Assembly (NCBI RefSeq): GCF_004769555.1
Contig: NZ_RQFY01000007.1
Span: forward strand, 248,001-312,000
Direction of reading: 5' to 3'
DNA: 64,000 bases
From: Leptospira koniambonensis
GTDB taxonomy: Bacteria; Spirochaetota; Leptospiria; Leptospirales; Leptospiraceae
The notes below the pieces were generated by a model. That model did not search any database. It was given only the letters and a program-made list of their open reading frames with translations, and was not told the DNA's origin. The translations under genes were made by a program, and so were the position numbers. The number at the start of each line of letters is the position of its first letter. Position 1 is the first letter of the stretch. Shown piece by piece: positions 44,601-54,577 of the stretch.

Positions 44601-44906
44601 ATGGGCGCTTCTCCAGTTCCGTTATCAATCGAGCAAATTAGGAAGGAACTCCCTACCACTTGGGAAGTTATTAGGGCAGACGATGTCCCAAAAATCGTTA
44701 GGGTATATAAACTATCTCAATATATAGATGGAATTAAAGTCGTAGCAGCGCTTGCAAATATAGCTAACGATATGGATCACCATCCAGAAATTTTACTTTC
44801 GTATAGTTCCGTTAGAGTGGAACTATACACCCACTATCTAATGGGCTTATCCAGCTTCGATTTGCACTTCGCCATCTCTGCCGAAAATCTCTTAAATAAT
44901 CTCTAA
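44601..44906 (+). CDS. 4a-hydroxytetrahydrobiopterin dehydratase (pterin carbinolamine dehydratase)
   Basis: The 101-residue protein carries the family signature DMDHHPEI followed by VRVELYTHYLMGLSSFDLHFA. It would recycle the pterin cofactor of aromatic amino acid hydroxylases or, in bacteria lacking them, serve another pterin. No hydroxylase gene is in the window. It contains one GGAACTCC word (44645), read Lys-Glu-Leu-Pro. Confidence 0.88.
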   Translation: MGASPVPLSIEQIRKELPTTWEVIRADDVPKIVRVYKLSQYIDGIKVVAALANIANDMDHHPEILLSYSSVRVELYTHYLMGLSSFDLHFAISAENLLNNL

Positions 44907-44929
44907 TATAATAACTAAATTCTGAGTCT

Positions 44930-45478
44930 TTATGCGATTTTTGGTCCATGAGGGTCTTTTCCTCTAATTCTAAAATTGGATTTTCCTAATTGATATTCAA
45001 AGATCCATAATTCTCTGAAGAAAACCTTCGAATCAAAGTTTGCATGTATTGCAGCTTTCACTTGCCAGATTATCTTTTCTACCTTTGAAAAACCTTTTGA
45101 TTTATATTCTTCTAGTAGCATTACAAATAAATAGCACATAGAAACTCCATGACTAATGGCGAGACTTCTAAGTTGTGTCCAATCTTCTGCTTTTGGCCTA
45201 AAGTTGAACTTTATATATTTCTTTTCTTTCGATCCTCCGAGAGTATTCTGATATTTGGTATATATGGATACGGAATTAATACGTTTGTTCGAATGGAAAC
45301 TTCTTCGTTGGCTTGAAAGTGCCTTTCTTAGTAAATAGTTGATTCCTTGTTTCCGAACATATTTCGCAAGGTGCGGCGGGATCAGAAGAGTGGAGACTTT
45401 CCGTTTCTTTGTAATTATATTTTCTAGAGATATGTTCTGAGAAAAGGAGCGGTGAAAGGTAGGCTTTAATGTTTCCAT
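44930..45478 (-). CDS. DUF1564 protein (Leptospira-specific family)
   Basis: The 182-residue protein shows the DUF1564 pattern: an N-terminal LLIPPHLAKYVRKQGINYLLRKAL, then FNFRPKAEDWTQLRSLAISHGVSMCYLFVMLLEEY. The family is known to me only from Leptospira, where it is expanded; function unknown. The helix pairs and basic linkers suggest a DNA-binding, ribbon-helix-helix-like role, which is inference. The ends may be slightly diverged relative to typical members. Confidence 0.75.
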   Translation of the reverse strand: METLKPTFHRSFSQNISLENIITKKRKVSTLLIPPHLAKYVRKQGINYLLRKALSSQRRSFHSNKRINSVSIYTKYQNTLGGSKEKKYIKFNFRPKAEDWTQLRSLAISHGVSMCYLFVMLLEEYKSKGFSKVEKIIWQVKAAIHANFDSKVFFRELWIFEYQLGKSNFRIRGKDPHGPKIA

Positions 45479-45560
45479 ATAGGAAACGGGTCTTAAACTG
45501 ATGAAAGGGAGTAAATTTTTTGCCGAAGATTGTGATTTATTTGAGAAGGAACTCCTCAGG

Positions 45561-45592
45561 AATCCGCTCTTAAAGTTGTCTAAGAACGGATT
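45561..45592 (+). terminator. Hairpin with T-run upstream of the DUF1564 gene
   Basis: AATCCGCTCTTA pairs with TAAGAACGGATT (11 of 12 bases), loop AAGTTGTC, followed by TTTTC on the plus strand. Both flanking genes are on the minus strand, so its role is unclear; it could end a small plus-strand RNA or block read-through in part. Confidence 0.4.
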
Positions 45593-45616
45593 TTCAGGTA
45601 TCTGAAGATGAAAGGA

Positions 45617-46342
45617 CTAATCTACAATTACGATTCCCTCGTAATTATCAGTAAATCTATAACCAATTCCCCAAATTGTCTCTATCCACTCAGGTTGCGC
45701 TGAATTCTTTTCCAACTTGGATCGAATTCTTTTGATATGAGAGTCTATCATTCTTTCGAATCCATCCCATTCCATTCCCCAAACTGCTTCTAAGATCATT
45801 TCTCTCGAGAAAACTTTGCCGGGAGAAGTTGCCATTAGTTGTAGAATATCAAATTCTTTTCTGGAAATGTTTATTACTTGATCTTTCAATGTGACTCTGC
45901 GTCTAACTGGATCAATTTTCAAAGAGCCTCTGATAATTTCTCCGCCACTTCCGATATTAGGTTTGATTCCCGCTTTTTTGTCCCAGCGACGAAAGAATAC
46001 ATCTACTCTGGTTTTTAATTCTCGTACGGAAAAAGGCTTTGTGATATAATCATCCGCACCCAATTCGAGTCCCATGATTCTATCAATTTCTTCATTTCGG
46101 GCAGTAACTATAAAAATAGGAGTATTCTCATCCGATCTTCGAACTGTTCTGCATACATCCATTCCGTCAATATCAGGTAAGGAAAGATCTAAAATTAAGA
46201 GGTCAGGGTGGTTAGCCTTATAGTATTTAAGGCCTTCTTCGCCAGAAGTTTGAATAGTGGTTCGGTAATGAGCTGAATCCAGTGACTTTCGTATTAAATT
46301 CCCGATGTCCGGATCATCTTCAATTACCAGAATATTCTTCAT
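45617..46342 (-). CDS. Response regulator, OmpR/PhoB type, orphan
   Basis: With the start at 46342 (GAGG ribosome site five bases before), the product is 241 residues. The receiver has [11 protein letters not shown], the phosphoacceptor in [13 protein letters not shown] and the TARNEE/ITKPFS switch residues. The winged-helix domain follows ([36 protein letters not shown]). No kinase gene is adjacent, so its partner is elsewhere. Confidence 0.88.
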   Translation of the reverse strand: MKNILVIEDDPDIGNLIRKSLDSAHYRTTIQTSGEEGLKYYKANHPDLLILDLSLPDIDGMDVCRTVRRSDENTPIFIVTARNEEIDRIMGLELGADDYITKPFSVRELKTRVDVFFRRWDKKAGIKPNIGSGGEIIRGSLKIDPVRRRVTLKDQVINISRKEFDILQLMATSPGKVFSREMILEAVWGMEWDGFERMIDSHIKRIRSKLEKNSAQPEWIETIWGIGYRFTDNYEGIVIVD

Positions 46343-46568
46343 AAGCGCCTCAGGTGTATTGGATGTTAAATTTAACCTCATTACAACATATTATTCCCAC
46401 CAAAATTGTAACATAGCAAAAAATGAGATTTTAAATGTATTGATTGGAAAACAAAAATTCGAAAAATGCTATATGTTTGGCGTTTTTGAAGGGTTTGCTG
46501 TTTATCTTTAATGGCATTTCTGGAGAATTCTTATTTCTTAATGTGAAAAGTCTGGTTTTGGACAGTTT

Positions 46569-47003
46569 ATGAAATATAGTAATCCTTCCTTCCCTCGGAG
46601 TTGGGCCCTTATTGCCGTTTCGGAACCTGGCTTGGATGTTCACGAAGTAACTAGAACTCTTGGGATTCGTCCGGATTTATCAGTGAATAAAGGAGTTCCT
46701 GCCATTTCTGGAAAATCAGTTACTTCTTCCTTATGGCAAATTCACTCTAAGAGAGACGCCAGTTCTCCTTTAGAAGATCATATCCAAGAGCTGCTGGAGA
46801 AAATCGCTCCTCGTCGCAAAGAATTTCAAAGTTTTTGCGAAAAACATAATGTCGTACTTTATTGTTCTGTTGAATTCAATAATGGTAATTTAGAAGAAAC
46901 CGCTCTAAGTTCTCGGACTCTCCTGCTCCTAGGAAATCTTGGGTTGAAATTGTCTTTTCACGCGTGGAATATTCCTGAAAGAAGGAGAAGGTCAGAGGAT
47001 TAG
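46569..47003 (+). CDS. DUF4279-like protein
   Basis: The 144-residue protein shows the DUF4279 layout: VHEVTRTLGIRPDLSVNKG, then SSLWQIHSKR and SPLEDHIQELLEKIAPRRKEF, with later beta strands. The function of the family is unknown, though it is frequently found in immunity-type or polymorphic-toxin neighbourhoods. Here no toxin is visible. It overlaps the next, convergent gene by 12 bases and contains a GGAGTTCC word (46692). Confidence 0.65.
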   Translation: MKYSNPSFPRSWALIAVSEPGLDVHEVTRTLGIRPDLSVNKGVPAISGKSVTSSLWQIHSKRDASSPLEDHIQELLEKIAPRRKEFQSFCEKHNVVLYCSVEFNNGNLEETALSSRTLLLLGNLGLKLSFHAWNIPERRRRSED

Positions 47004-47318
47004 AATCAATTCTTCTAGAGAGAAAGTTTTGATGTATTTTCGGATCGGCGGTCTTGGCTTGGAAAGAATTAATACTCGATTCTTTTCTCGCAGATCTAAG
47101 GCATATTTGATCAATTTTTCTATTACTGGAAATGGTAAAGTCTCGAATTTTGATATTTCTAACTTTACATGCCGATTTGTTTCATAAAAGGCCATTGCTA
47201 AAACTGAGTTTAATTCGTTCAATACTTGATCGTTTACTTCTGAAAGAAGGGGCTCAATCTCTACTGCTTTTGGTTTTTTTCTTATTTCGAAGTGATTGTA
47301 TTTTCGGATATACTCCAC
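46992..47318 (-). CDS. Small protein, possibly STAS-like
   Basis: The 108-residue protein alternates strands and helices. The segment ALDLREKNRVLILSKPRPPIRKYIKTF followed by SLEELILIL resembles the last strand-helix pair of STAS (anti-sigma antagonist) domains, but the usual phospho-serine block is not evident. The assignment is weak. It is convergent with the DUF4279 gene and divergent from epmA. Confidence 0.5.
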   Translation of the reverse strand: MEYIRKYNHFEIRKKPKAVEIEPLLSEVNDQVLNELNSVLAMAFYETNRHVKLEISKFETLPFPVIEKLIKYALDLREKNRVLILSKPRPPIRKYIKTFSLEELILIL

Positions 47319-47375
47319 AGTAATTTCCCTTTCTAAAGGATTAATTCGCCATTATGAGCGATTTCATATTCGAAG

Positions 47376-48320
47376 ATGAAGCTGAACAACTTAGAAATAT
47401 TGTCATTTCGATCCAGATTTTTGAATGCTACGAGAACTTTTTTTCACGAAAAAGGATTCCTCGAGGTTGATACGCCATCTTTGAAAAGAATCCCGGGGAT
47501 GGAGCCATATTTGGATCCATTTATTGTAGGATCTCCTTCGGGGGAAGAAAAGGGATATCTGATTACTTCCCCGGAGTATTCTCTCAAACAAGCTTTATCT
47601 TTAGGTGCGGATAAGGTATACGAGATAGCGCATACGTTTCGTTCCGGAGAAAATGGGAGTTCCTACCATACCGCCGAATTTCTGATGCTGGAATTTTATC
47701 AAACAGATACTGATTTACACCAGGCAATGGATCTGTTAGAGGAATTGATTCGATCGGTTACTAATAAGCTAAGTCTTCCTCTTCCGGAAAAACCATTCCA
47801 AAGAAAGTCAGTGAAGGAACTCCTCTCCAATCTCGCCGGCATAGATTGGGATAGGAGCTCGTTAGAGCGAAAGATAACAGAATTGTCTTTAACGAATCTT
47901 CCTCTTGAATCTATGGAATATGAAGACTGCTTTTTTTTAATATTCTTAAACTTATTAGAGCCGTGCTTCACTTCGGAATTTCAATTCATCTATGATTATC
48001 CTCCTGAAATGGCTGCTCTTTCTCGAATTGAAAAAGGAGCTGCAAAAAGGTTCGAATTATATTTCGGAAATATAGAATTATCTAACGCATTCTATGAACT
48101 TTTGGACCCGATAGAACAGAGGGCTCGTTTTGAAAAAGAACAAGAACTACGAAGAAAGTTAGGCAAGGAAGTATTTCCTGTTCACGAGGAGTTCCTTCAA
48201 GCATTAGAGAGAGGCATCCCGGAATGTTCCGGAGTTTCCATCGGGTTGGATCGACTTCTAATGGTTCTTTTGGGAAGGAACTCCCTCTCAGAAGTTAGCC
48301 CATATTGGCGAGAAATTTGA
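47376..48320 (+). CDS. epmA: Elongation factor P--(R)-beta-lysine ligase EpmA
   Basis: The 314-residue protein is a class II lysyl-tRNA synthetase catalytic core without the anticodon domain, the hallmark of EpmA (PoxA/GenX). Motif 2 is clear (YEIAHTFRSGENGSSYHTAEFLMLEFY), as is motif 3 (GVSIGLDRLLMVLLG). It attaches beta-lysine to EF-P; epmB and efp are outside the window. It contains four GGAACTCC words, the densest gene in the window for that motif. Confidence 0.9.
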   Translation: MKLNNLEILSFRSRFLNATRTFFHEKGFLEVDTPSLKRIPGMEPYLDPFIVGSPSGEEKGYLITSPEYSLKQALSLGADKVYEIAHTFRSGENGSSYHTAEFLMLEFYQTDTDLHQAMDLLEELIRSVTNKLSLPLPEKPFQRKSVKELLSNLAGIDWDRSSLERKITELSLTNLPLESMEYEDCFFLIFLNLLEPCFTSEFQFIYDYPPEMAALSRIEKGAAKRFELYFGNIELSNAFYELLDPIEQRARFEKEQELRRKLGKEVFPVHEEFLQALERGIPECSGVSIGLDRLLMVLLGRNSLSEVSPYWREI

Positions 48321-48511
48321 AAACGGCAGATTTTATTCTCCTCTGACTTCATTTAGAATTAAGAAAGCGTCATGGATGGTTCGATAATGAATATAGGCCT
48401 CGCAAAACTTTTGTTGCACGGATCATCTATCAATTTAACTTAAGATTTGATTTACCCCGAAAAGGGTTTTTCGAATGAAAAGATCCATGGCCTTTACTGC
48501 GGACGGAGAAT

Positions 48512-49507
48512 ATGACTAAGAAGCAGAATTATTACGTCACTATAAAAGGCAAAAAATATGACCGAGGCCTAATCGAATTAGCGGAGAAGGCTACTTCAGG
48601 TAAAAAAGATGGCCGTATTTCAATCGCGGATGCAAAGAAACTTCTCAACGCCGTAAAGGATAATAATACTTATACTGACATCGAAAAGAAAACGATGGAA
48701 TATGTCCGTGAGAATTTCCAATTTACCGCAAAAGCGGACGAATGGTTTCGCACTGAAATTCGTAAATGGGCCGCTGAAAAATCTTCTCATACTCAAACCA
48801 AATCTTCTCCACAAGAGGAATACACTTCTCACGATGAAGCGATCAGTCTTATGAGTTCTCAACATTCTGAACCTTATAGAGGATATATTCCGACTCCTTC
48901 TGCAGGTCAGGCCAAAAAACAAAATAGTATCCCTGTTCTAGTTCTTTCTCTCATTATTCTTGGAGGTTTTGGAATTGGTATCTATTATGCATTCCGTAGC
49001 AATGGGAAGAAGTCCGTTAGTCATACTGAAGAAGTGAAAGAAAGCAAACCAAAGCAAGTGACGGAAGAGAAGAAGGAACCTTCCTCTTCAGAAAAGGAAG
49101 GTATTTTCGGCTTCTTCTCTCAGAAACACGAACCTACGAATTTTTCAGGAAAAGATGGGGAGCTTGCTTATAAAATCCAATCTTCTCCGATCCTTTTCGA
49201 TAAGAATGATATTAAAATTCCTCAATCCCAAAGAAGGATCCTGGATTCTCTTACCTTCCTTCTCAAAAAACATTCAGATACTAAGGTAGTTCTGATTGGA
49301 CATGCTTCTTCCGAAGGAACCGAAGAGGTGAACCTGAAAGTTTCCCAACTTAGGGCCGAGATGGTTAGAGATTATTTATTGGGGAATGGTTTGGAAACTT
49401 CTCGTTTCATTTTAGAAGCGAAAGGTTCTCAAGTAGTTTCTTCTCCCGAGGGAAAGGGACAAAGTTCGGAAAAAAACAGACGCGTGGATATCCAGATCGT
49501 CAAGTAA
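48512..49507 (+). CDS. OmpA-domain protein with internal membrane segment
   Basis: The 331-residue protein has a cytosolic N-terminal domain of about 90 residues (ATSGKKDGRISIADAKKLLNAV), a Ser/Thr/Pro linker, one membrane helix (IPVLVLSLIILGGFGIGIYYAF), a charged linker, and a C-terminal OmpA/MotB domain. The last domain has VVLIGHASSEGTEEVNLKVSQLRAEMVRDYLL and SEKNRRVDIQIVK, so it should bind peptidoglycan. It links the inner membrane to the cell wall. A terminator hairpin follows. Confidence 0.82.
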   Translation: MTKKQNYYVTIKGKKYDRGLIELAEKATSGKKDGRISIADAKKLLNAVKDNNTYTDIEKKTMEYVRENFQFTAKADEWFRTEIRKWAAEKSSHTQTKSSPQEEYTSHDEAISLMSSQHSEPYRGYIPTPSAGQAKKQNSIPVLVLSLIILGGFGIGIYYAFRSNGKKSVSHTEEVKESKPKQVTEEKKEPSSSEKEGIFGFFSQKHEPTNFSGKDGELAYKIQSSPILFDKNDIKIPQSQRRILDSLTFLLKKHSDTKVVLIGHASSEGTEEVNLKVSQLRAEMVRDYLLGNGLETSRFILEAKGSQVVSSPEGKGQSSEKNRRVDIQIVK

Positions 49508-49510
49508 GGA

Positions 49511-49529
49511 GGGAGTTTATCTCCCTTTT
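49511..49529 (+). terminator. Intrinsic terminator after the OmpA-domain gene
   Basis: GGGAG, loop TTTAT, CTCCC followed by TTTT, extended by an A-T and two G-T pairs, directly after the stop codon. Confidence 0.6.
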
Positions 49530-49549
49530 CTCCTCTCTTCTAATTTCTG

Positions 49550-49565
49550 GTAGGAACTCCAGACT
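49550..49565 (+). repeat. 16-base direct repeat, right copy
   Basis: GTAGGAACTCCAGACT, after the terminator of the OmpA-domain gene, identical to 42989-43004. The 6.5 kb between the copies holds twelve small to medium genes. Confidence 0.8.
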
Positions 49566-49697
49566 CTTCTTCACATTCTTTCGTCTAATCCAGTAGTAAA
49601 CGGATATTCCGTATTCTTAAAATTGTCCTTTTGGCGGAAAAATCCTATACAAGCACCCCGACCCTAAGAGACGATGAAACCATCATCGGAGATGACA

Positions 49698-51959
49698 ATG
49701 GCATTTGATATAGATATGATTCGTGCCCGGTATGAAAAACTCGGGAACCTGGTTAAAAAAGCCAGAGAAGTGGTCGGTAGACCTCTTACTCTGACCGAAA
49801 AAATTCTTTATTCTCACCTTTGGGAAGGAACACCTTCCTCCAATTTCGAAAGAGGAAAATCTTACGTTGATTTTGCTCCGGACCGCGTTGCAATGCAGGA
49901 CGCAACGGCACAGATGGCCTTATTACAATTTATGTCCGCAGGTAGAAGTAAGGTAGCAGTTCCTTCCACTGTCCACTGCGACCACTTGATCACTGCAAAA
50001 ACTGGTTCCTCAACAGATTTAGCAACTGCTTCTACTGAAAACAAAGAAGTTTATGATTTTCTTTCTTCCGTTTCCAACAAGTACGGGATCGGGTTCTGGA
50101 AACCAGGTGCCGGAATTATTCACCAAGTAGTATTAGAAAATTATGCATTTCCAGGTGGAATGATGATTGGAACCGACTCTCACACTGTAAATGCAGGTGG
50201 TTTGGGAATGGTTGCGATCGGAGTCGGTGGAGCAGACGCTTGTGATGTGATGGCCGGACTTCCTTGGGAACTCAAATGGCCTAAACTAATTGGAGTGAAA
50301 TTAACCGGAAAACTAAACGGTTGGACTTCTGCAAAAGACGTTATCTTAAAAGTAGCAGGAATTCTTACCGTAAAAGGTGGAACAGGTGCTATCGTAGAAT
50401 ACTTCGGTGAAGGATCTACTTCACTTTCCTGTACTGGAAAGGGAACTATCGCCAATATGGGAGCTGAAATCGGGGCAACTACTTCCACATTCGCTTATGA
50501 CGAGTCCATGGAAAGATATCTTCGCTCTACAAATAGAGCAGATATCGCTGATTTGGCGAATGGGGTGAAGGAACACCTCTCAGCAGACCCAGAAGTATAC
50601 GCGAACCCTGACAAATTTTTCGACCAAGTCATCGAGATCAATCTTTCAGAGTTGGAACCACACTTGAATGGACCTTTCACTCCTGACTTAGCTACTCCTA
50701 TTTCTAAAATGAAAGAAGAAGCTAAGAAGAATGGGTGGCCTACAAAAGTAGAAGTGGGTCTGATCGGTTCCTGCACAAACTCTTCTTACGAGGATATTGC
50801 TCGCGCAGCTTCTCTTGCAAACCAAGCAGCAGAAAAATCCTTAAAGCCTAAGGCTGAGTTTACGATCACTCCTGGTTCTGAGTTAGTTCGTTTTACGATA
50901 GAAAGAGACGGATTCATTAAAGTTTTCGAAAAGATCGGAGCTAAGGTTTTCGCGAATGCATGCGGTCCTTGTATCGGGATGTGGTCCAGGGTTGGAGCGG
51001 ATAAGAAAGAGAAGAACACAATTGTTCACTCATTCAACCGTAACTTTCAGTCAAGAAACGACGGGAACCCGAACACTTTTGCATTTGTAGGTTCTCCGGA
51101 ACTTGTGACTGCTTTGGCGATTGCGGGAGATCTTACTTTTGATCCGAATAATGATACTCTTACGAATGAAAAAGGGGAGAAGGTCAAACTAGATCCTCCA
51201 AATGGAGACGAACTTCCTAAAAAAGGTTTCGATGTCGAAGATGCTGGTTACCAAGCTCCAGCAGCTGATGGATCTGGCGTGCAAGTGGTTGTGGATCCTA
51301 AGTCCAATCGTTTGCAATTACTTGCTCCTTTCATTAAATGGGAAGGCACTGATATAAAAGGATTGAACCTTCTTATCAAAGTAAAAGGCAAATGTACAAC
51401 TGACCATATCTCTATGGCGGGTCCTTGGTTGAAATTTAGAGGACATTTGGATAATATTTCCAATAACCTTCTGATCGGAGCTACGAACATCTTCAATGAG
51501 AAGATCAATAGCGTGAAGAACCAATTAGATGGATCTTACGACGAAGTTCCTAAAGTCCAACGCCAATACAAAGCCCAAGGGATTGGTTCGATAGTAGTCG
51601 GAGACGAAAACTACGGAGAAGGTTCTTCCAGAGAGCATGCAGCTATGGAACCTAGATTCTTAGGAGTAAGAGCAGTTCTTGTAAAATCGTTTGCTCGTAT
51701 CCATGAAACAAACCTGAAAAAGCAAGGGATGCTTGCTTTGACATTTGCGGATAAGGCGGATTACGACAAGATTAAAGAAGACGATAAAATTGATATTATC
51801 GGACTTACTGGTTTTAAGGAAGGAACTCCTCTCACTTTAGCTTTAAATCATAAAGATGGAAGTAAGGACGAATTTCAAGTAAACCATACTTACAATGCTC
51901 AGCAGATTGAATGGTTTAAGGCGGGAAGCGCTTTGAATTTGATCGGCGGCAAAAAGTAA
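49698..51959 (+). CDS. acnA: Aconitate hydratase, mitochondrial type
   Basis: It interconverts citrate and isocitrate in the TCA cycle. I choose the ATG at 49698 because GGAG lies six bases before it; ATGs at 49674 and 49692 are in frame. The 753-residue product carries the [4Fe-4S] cysteines in [10 protein letters not shown] and [10 protein letters not shown]. The swivel domain has [22 protein letters not shown]. Length and motifs fit the mitochondrial-type enzyme. A strong terminator follows. Confidence 0.93.
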   Translation: MAFDIDMIRARYEKLGNLVKKAREVVGRPLTLTEKILYSHLWEGTPSSNFERGKSYVDFAPDRVAMQDATAQMALLQFMSAGRSKVAVPSTVHCDHLITAKTGSSTDLATASTENKEVYDFLSSVSNKYGIGFWKPGAGIIHQVVLENYAFPGGMMIGTDSHTVNAGGLGMVAIGVGGADACDVMAGLPWELKWPKLIGVKLTGKLNGWTSAKDVILKVAGILTVKGGTGAIVEYFGEGSTSLSCTGKGTIANMGAEIGATTSTFAYDESMERYLRSTNRADIADLANGVKEHLSADPEVYANPDKFFDQVIEINLSELEPHLNGPFTPDLATPISKMKEEAKKNGWPTKVEVGLIGSCTNSSYEDIARAASLANQAAEKSLKPKAEFTITPGSELVRFTIERDGFIKVFEKIGAKVFANACGPCIGMWSRVGADKKEKNTIVHSFNRNFQSRNDGNPNTFAFVGSPELVTALAIAGDLTFDPNNDTLTNEKGEKVKLDPPNGDELPKKGFDVEDAGYQAPAADGSGVQVVVDPKSNRLQLLAPFIKWEGTDIKGLNLLIKVKGKCTTDHISMAGPWLKFRGHLDNISNNLLIGATNIFNEKINSVKNQLDGSYDEVPKVQRQYKAQGIGSIVVGDENYGEGSSREHAAMEPRFLGVRAVLVKSFARIHETNLKKQGMLALTFADKADYDKIKEDDKIDIIGLTGFKEGTPLTLALNHKDGSKDEFQVNHTYNAQQIEWFKAGSALNLIGGKK

Positions 51960-51974
51960 AAATTTTCTGAAGGA

Positions 51975-52006
51975 AGCCGAGGCCTCAATGATGGTCTCGG
52001 CTTTTT
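51975..52006. terminator. Intrinsic terminator between aconitase and tetR-type gene
   Basis: AGCCGAGGCC pairs with GGTCTCGGCT around TCAATGAT, followed by five T on the plus strand. It reaches the stop codon of the convergent regulator gene. Confidence 0.75.
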
Positions 52007-52688
52007 ATTTAGAGTCTGGCTTTAGACCCTTCTGCAAAATCCTCACCATTTCTTTAATAGTAGCTTTGATTTCCGATTCTGGAATTTTATAAACTACTTG
52101 AGCCATAAACCCTAACGCAAAAGTTAAAGAAGAAATTCCGAATGCAACTGACTTCAAATCTGCCTTTGGATCGATTTCTCCTCCCTTCTTAAATTTCTCC
52201 AATTCATGGATCATTTCAGGAAGAGCTTTGGTATAAATTTTAGTTTGGATAATTCTACTAACGTCTGGATCTAAGATGATCCTGCTGACTGCAACTTTCA
52301 TGAAGTCTGAATAATGTTTGAAATCGGAACATCTTTCCGTAATGGACTCGACCAAAGCCTCATCCAAATGAAGTTGTTTGGTCTCTTCTTCTTTTTTTCC
52401 GGCATCTGAATCGCCTAGATCATCGGTGCGAGTTAGAATTGCTTCTAAGAGTCCCTTCTTCCCGCCGAAATAACGCATGATTAGAGCTTCGTTAGCACCT
52501 GCAGATTTAGCGATATCCTTAGTAGTCGCTGCGTCATATCCTTTTTTGGCAAAAACTTGTATGCCCGCCTTCATTAAAGCGGTCTCAGTTGCCTTTCGGT
52601 CTCTTTTTTTAGGGCCTTTACTAGAACCATGAGCACCTGCTTTGGATACCTTAGTTTTTTTGACCTTCTTCTTAGGGGTTCGAACCAT
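52005..52688 (-). CDS. TetR-family regulator with lysine-rich N-terminal tail
   Basis: The 227-residue regulator has a TetR helix-turn-helix ([44 protein letters not shown]). An unusual 30-residue lysine-rich N-terminal tail ([16 protein letters not shown]) precedes it. The ligand-binding domain is not assignable. It is convergent with aconitase; the target promoter is unknown. Confidence 0.85.
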   Translation of the reverse strand: MVRTPKKKVKKTKVSKAGAHGSSKGPKKRDRKATETALMKAGIQVFAKKGYDAATTKDIAKSAGANEALIMRYFGGKKGLLEAILTRTDDLGDSDAGKKEEETKQLHLDEALVESITERCSDFKHYSDFMKVAVSRIILDPDVSRIIQTKIYTKALPEMIHELEKFKKGGEIDPKADLKSVAFGISSLTFALGFMAQVVYKIPESEIKATIKEMVRILQKGLKPDSK

Positions 52689-52810
52689 CTAACTGCCTAT
52701 ATGGGATGTATCCCGACCTTCGACTAATCAGCCAAGCGCATTTTTACTTTTTAGATCACTTTACTCTTGCCTGTTACATTTATTTTTACAATATGGTGAT
52801 AAGTAAGTGA

Positions 52811-54577
52811 ATGATTACATGTGGATTTATTGATCTTCCAGATCGAGATTCCGCAAAAAAGGGAACTTTCTTCAAATTTATGGTTTGGAATTCGTTTTTT
52901 AAAAAAAGCTTAAATAGAGATAAAATATTCGTTTCTCTGCTCATTTTGTTAAACGTATTCCTGCTTCTTCCCGGATCTGGAGGAAATGCCATCTTAACCC
53001 AAGGGGATGAAGCGATGCATATCGCTACAATCCGAGAAAGTTTGACCTCTTCTTCCTATCTTTTTCCTAAATTTGAAGGCGTTTTAAATCTCTACAAGCC
53101 ACCTGCTCTGTTTTGGCTCGGAATTTTTTCGGATAGTCTTTTTGGTGTCAGCTTTTTTGCAGAAAGGTTTCCTTCCTTCTTACTTTTTTTCGGATCTTCT
53201 GTTCTAATTTACCTAGGGATTAGAAGGGCAGGTGGAAGTTCTAAACTAGCGTTCACAATTTCTGCTGCTTATACTTTGACCTTGGGAGTGTTCAAATTTT
53301 CCCGTTTGGTGATGATGGAGTCTTTATTGACCTTCTTCATTATCTTAGTCTCTGTAACAATTTTAGAATTCAGACTTTCTAAAAATAGGATCTGGTTATT
53401 TGTCGGAGGCCTCTTCTCTGGAATCGCAATTCTAATCAAAGGTCCTGTATTCCAAGTATATAGCGGGATCATCTTAGGGTCTTATTCAGTGATTGGAATT
53501 TTTCTTCTTCACTCAAATGGGGGATGGTCAGGCAAAAAAAGAATTTGGAAGGAACTCCTCTCGCATATCATCTTCCTTTCTTCTTCTTTGATCGTTCCAA
53601 TAATTTGGATACTAGTCCTTCTTTCTTATTCAGAACTGGGAAAAGAGTTTCTAACGATCTTCTTTTTCACTGAGAACCTAGGTAAATTTTCTTCAGCCAC
53701 TGCAAATCAGTCTGAATGGATCATACCACTTGGGTTTTTGCTCTATAGTTTTCCTTTCAGCGTGGCGGTTTTCTCAGGATTTTATTCTAAATTATTCCAA
53801 AGGCCAAAATCGCAGAGAGAAGTGGTCGGGAGTTCCTACCTTTGGGCAATCATTGCGATTTGTTTGGTCCATTTGGCGCCGAACCGTAAGGATTTTTACT
53901 ACCTTCTTCCTTTGATCCCATTGGCTTTCTTGGGAATTGGATTATTCTTCATTCGAAAAAAAGAATATCAATTCTCTAAGCTCCTTTCTCTGAATTATCT
54001 CTTCTGTTTTGGGATCAGTGCATTGGTTTTGGCAGCAATGTGGGGTTTTGAAATTCTTTTGGGCCAAAATATCAGGGCGGAATTGGTATTCACAGCATTC
54101 TTAATTTTGATTTTTATTTGGGGAAGAAGGATCCGAGTGCAAAGGTTAGGAGTTCCTTCCACTGTTACATTGAATCTTGTACTTGCTGCAGGTTTACTCT
54201 CTTATATCCAATTTTCTATTCTTCCCAGAGTAAACTTAAGTGAGGTTCCTGAGAATGGACCATTCACTAATGCAAAACAGATCTGTATCATTTCTGAAAA
54301 TCCTTGGACCGCACTTACTTTTAGGAACGCACTTCCTGGTGCAGAGATCATTCACTCTGTTCCTGGTGCGGACCGAAATTGTGTGGATGGAATTAGACAT
54401 CTGGTCTTCTTCCAAGAACAGGTCCCTATTCCGTCGGGATACAAACTTCTACAGACACAAACTGTTTGGAAAAGAGACGTTACCCTGAAGGAACTCCTGA
54501 GCCCCACTCAGGGAAAAGAATACGTATATTTTTATGAGCCTTCTCGGAATAAGAATTCCGAATTGGAGAGTCGATGA
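52811..54577 (+). CDS. ArnT/GT39-like membrane glycosyltransferase
   Basis: The protein has 588 residues from the first ATG; the ATG at 52880 is a plausible alternative start. It has about eleven membrane segments and the N-terminal catalytic acid signature of GT-C enzymes (LTQGDEAMHIATIRES), followed by YKPPALFWLGIF, typical of ArnT-like lipid-linked sugar transferases acting in the periplasm. The acceptor is probably lipid A or a glycan, unproved. It overlaps the next gene by ATGA and carries four GGAACTCC words. Confidence 0.82.
   Translation: MITCGFIDLPDRDSAKKGTFFKFMVWNSFFKKSLNRDKIFVSLLILLNVFLLLPGSGGNAILTQGDEAMHIATIRESLTSSSYLFPKFEGVLNLYKPPALFWLGIFSDSLFGVSFFAERFPSFLLFFGSSVLIYLGIRRAGGSSKLAFTISAAYTLTLGVFKFSRLVMMESLLTFFIILVSVTILEFRLSKNRIWLFVGGLFSGIAILIKGPVFQVYSGIILGSYSVIGIFLLHSNGGWSGKKRIWKELLSHIIFLSSSLIVPIIWILVLLSYSELGKEFLTIFFFTENLGKFSSATANQSEWIIPLGFLLYSFPFSVAVFSGFYSKLFQRPKSQREVVGSSYLWAIIAICLVHLAPNRKDFYYLLPLIPLAFLGIGLFFIRKKEYQFSKLLSLNYLFCFGISALVLAAMWGFEILLGQNIRAELVFTAFLILIFIWGRRIRVQRLGVPSTVTLNLVLAAGLLSYIQFSILPRVNLSEVPENGPFTNAKQICIISENPWTALTFRNALPGAEIIHSVPGADRNCVDGIRHLVFFQEQVPIPSGYKLLQTQTVWKRDVTLKELLSPTQGKEYVYFYEPSRNKNSELESR

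Noticed and set aside
50571..50585. GGAACACC, GGTGTTCC, GGAACTCT and similar words as members of the dispersed motif
   Set aside because: One-base variants were left out of the count so the enrichment claim rests on exact copies only.
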